The notes under the pieces: generated by a model
The model's database searches: none
The model's input: the letters and a program-made list of their open reading frames with translations, nothing else
What the model was told of the DNA's origin: nothing
In this document: in pieces, positions 31,680-32,572 of the stretch
Layout of the letters: the number at the start of each line of letters is the position of its first letter
Position numbering within the stretch: position 1 is the stretch's first letter
Source of the DNA: Clostridia bacterium
GTDB lineage: Bacteria > Bacillota > Clostridia > Oscillospirales > CAG-272
Reading direction: 5' to 3'
Length of the DNA: 32,572 nucleotides
Assembly (NCBI GenBank): GCA_017621085.1
Contig: JAGATW010000075.1
Location: 1 to 32,572 of the forward strand
Program-made: the position numbers and the translations under genes

Positions 31680-32213
31680 ATGATTATGGTGTATTTGATT
31701 TTTGCTTTATCAATATTTTTTGTCCGACTTTTGGCAGGATATGATAGCCGTTTTCAAAAAGGAAAATATATTTCCATCAAAAATACCGTTTTAAGTATTG
31801 TTTTGTTAGACAGTATGTCGATTTACGGAAGAACCAGACGCCTGAAGAAAGACAAAAACAAGATGTCTTTTTGTGGCATTCCTTTTTATCTCGGCACAGG
31901 AATTGTTTTAATAACAAACATAGTTTTCTTGATAATTCCGGATATGCCTATTGAACCTTGGGGAATAGAAACAAATAAATTTATTGTTTATGCGAATACG
32001 CTTAATGATAAAATATCTGCCATTGCTATTTTAATACTATTTGTTTCAGTTATAGATTATATTGCGATTTCAATTATAAATTCAACGAAAGAAACAAAGC
32101 CGAAGTGGATAAAAGTATTTATTTGGATTGTATCAGCTTTAATGATTGTTACAGTTACTGCATCCGCTATCTATTTTATAGTTGAGTTAATTTCTTGTTT
32201 TTATATATGCTAA
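31680..32213 (+). CDS. Uncharacterised four-helix membrane protein
   Basis: 177 residues from the ATG at 31680 (AAAGGCGGTG upstream), with four hydrophobic segments at about 3-20, 70-90, 115-135 and 150-172. The loops are Lys/Arg-rich (RTRRLKKDKNK), as expected for cytoplasmic sides. I do not recognise the family. It lies between the core genes and a recombinase fragment and is followed by a strong terminator; it may belong to the accessory region at the right edge. Confidence 0.6.
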   Translation: MIMVYLIFALSIFFVRLLAGYDSRFQKGKYISIKNTVLSIVLLDSMSIYGRTRRLKKDKNKMSFCGIPFYLGTGIVLITNIVFLIIPDMPIEPWGIETNKFIVYANTLNDKISAIAILILFVSVIDYIAISIINSTKETKPKWIKVFIWIVSALMIVTVTASAIYFIVELISCFYIC

Positions 32214-32234
32214 AACGCTTTTGTGTCCACAAAA

Positions 32235-32277
32235 GCAGTGCTTCGTATGCCTTAATTAAAGACATACGAAGCACTGC
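32235..32277 (+). terminator. Strong terminator at the edge of the recombinase region
   Basis: A perfect 15-bp stem GCAGTGCTTCGTATG/CATACGAAGCACTGC (32235-32249 with 32263-32277), 13-nt loop, then TTGTTTTATA. It separates the small membrane protein from the recombinase, which ends 17 nt further on the other strand. Confidence 0.88.
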
Positions 32278-32293
32278 ATTGTTTTATATTCGG

Positions 32294-32572
32294 TTAAAAT
32301 TCGATTTTGCCTATGAAGCGGTAGAAGATTTCAACCTCTTGGTCTTTGAAGCCGTCGGGGCTTGTTACACCTTGATGGATAACGATCTTCTCAATCAGCT
32401 CGTGAAGTAGCGGGGCGGTCAGCTCCGAGATCACTGTGTATTTCTGTATCAGAGCAATCCACCGTTCTGCGTTACGCTGCGTTTCCACGCTTTCGGCAAG
32501 TCTTGCATTTAAGGCGGCGATCTTTTCGTCCAAACCTCTTTGCTCGTCTTGATAGCGTTCCCGAAGCATATC
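32294..32572 (-). mobile_element. Large serine recombinase, C-terminal fragment (window edge)
   Basis: The minus-strand frame is open to the right edge and ends at 32294. About 92 residues are visible: a charged helical segment (MLRERYQDEQRGLDEKIAAL) followed by YTVISELTAPLLHELIEKIV and a beta segment ending FYRFIGKIEF. This is the coiled-coil/DUF4368 tail of large serine recombinases of integrative and mobilizable elements. The DNA here is clearly more GC-rich than the rest of the window, supporting recent acquisition. The catalytic N-terminal domain lies outside the window. Confidence 0.85.

Overview
The window looks like chromosomal DNA of an uncultured, anaerobic, low-GC Clostridia-type Firmicute, probably from the gut. 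The evidence is the AT-rich sequence, strong AGGAGG-like ribosome binding sites, consensus TTGACA-17-TATAAT promoters, an oxygen-sensitive class III ribonucleotide reductase, a stand-alone PduL, and several secreted BspA-type leucine-rich-repeat proteins. I saw no rRNA, tRNA or CRISPR array.

Region by region. (1) 1-3250: a sugar-use island on the minus strand. A MerR DNA-binding domain is fused to an FGGY (sedoheptulokinase-like) sugar kinase, followed 2 nt later by a GH32-like glycosidase and then by a secreted protein cut by the window edge. Three near-identical promoter/operators with the 19-bp spacer typical of MerR targets lie in front of the kinase (two in tandem) and the secreted gene (one), so the fusion probably regulates all of them. 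(2) 3230-4735: a DMT-type transporter and a YgjV-like membrane protein. (3) 4739-11445: three large BspA-like surface proteins on the minus strand. The middle one is frameshifted. A zinc-ribbon miniprotein and a gene remnant lie between them. A fourth copy sits at 22328-24004. All four end in a shared C-terminal domain of about 115-140 residues that I cannot name. (4) 11640-14859: GH2 beta-mannosidase and an endonuclease/exonuclease/phosphatase-fold hydrolase. (5) 15086-18223: lipid kinase, esterase, PduL phosphotransacylase and a YihY-like membrane protein. (6) 18264-21246: dapA-dapB-lysA lysine/diaminopimelate operon with a perfect consensus promoter. (7) 21456-22289: pyridoxal/pyridoxamine kinase. 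(8) 24180-28324: anaerobic nucleotide reduction module: NrdG activase, two tandem NrdR boxes, NrdD carrying a fused glutaredoxin-like domain, and a thioredoxin-reductase-like flavoprotein lacking the usual NADPH arginine motif. (9) 28593-32213: a YwaF-like membrane protein, an amidohydrolase, a DeoR-family remnant, YbaK and a small membrane protein. (10) 32294-32572: the C-terminal end of a large serine recombinase in visibly more GC-rich DNA, probably the edge of an integrated mobile element.

The most interesting points are the MerR-kinase fusion with its three-site regulon, the NrdD-glutaredoxin / unusual reductase / NrdR-box module, and the unnamed C-terminal domain shared by the LRR proteins. 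Functions are read from sequence motifs only; no database search was possible.
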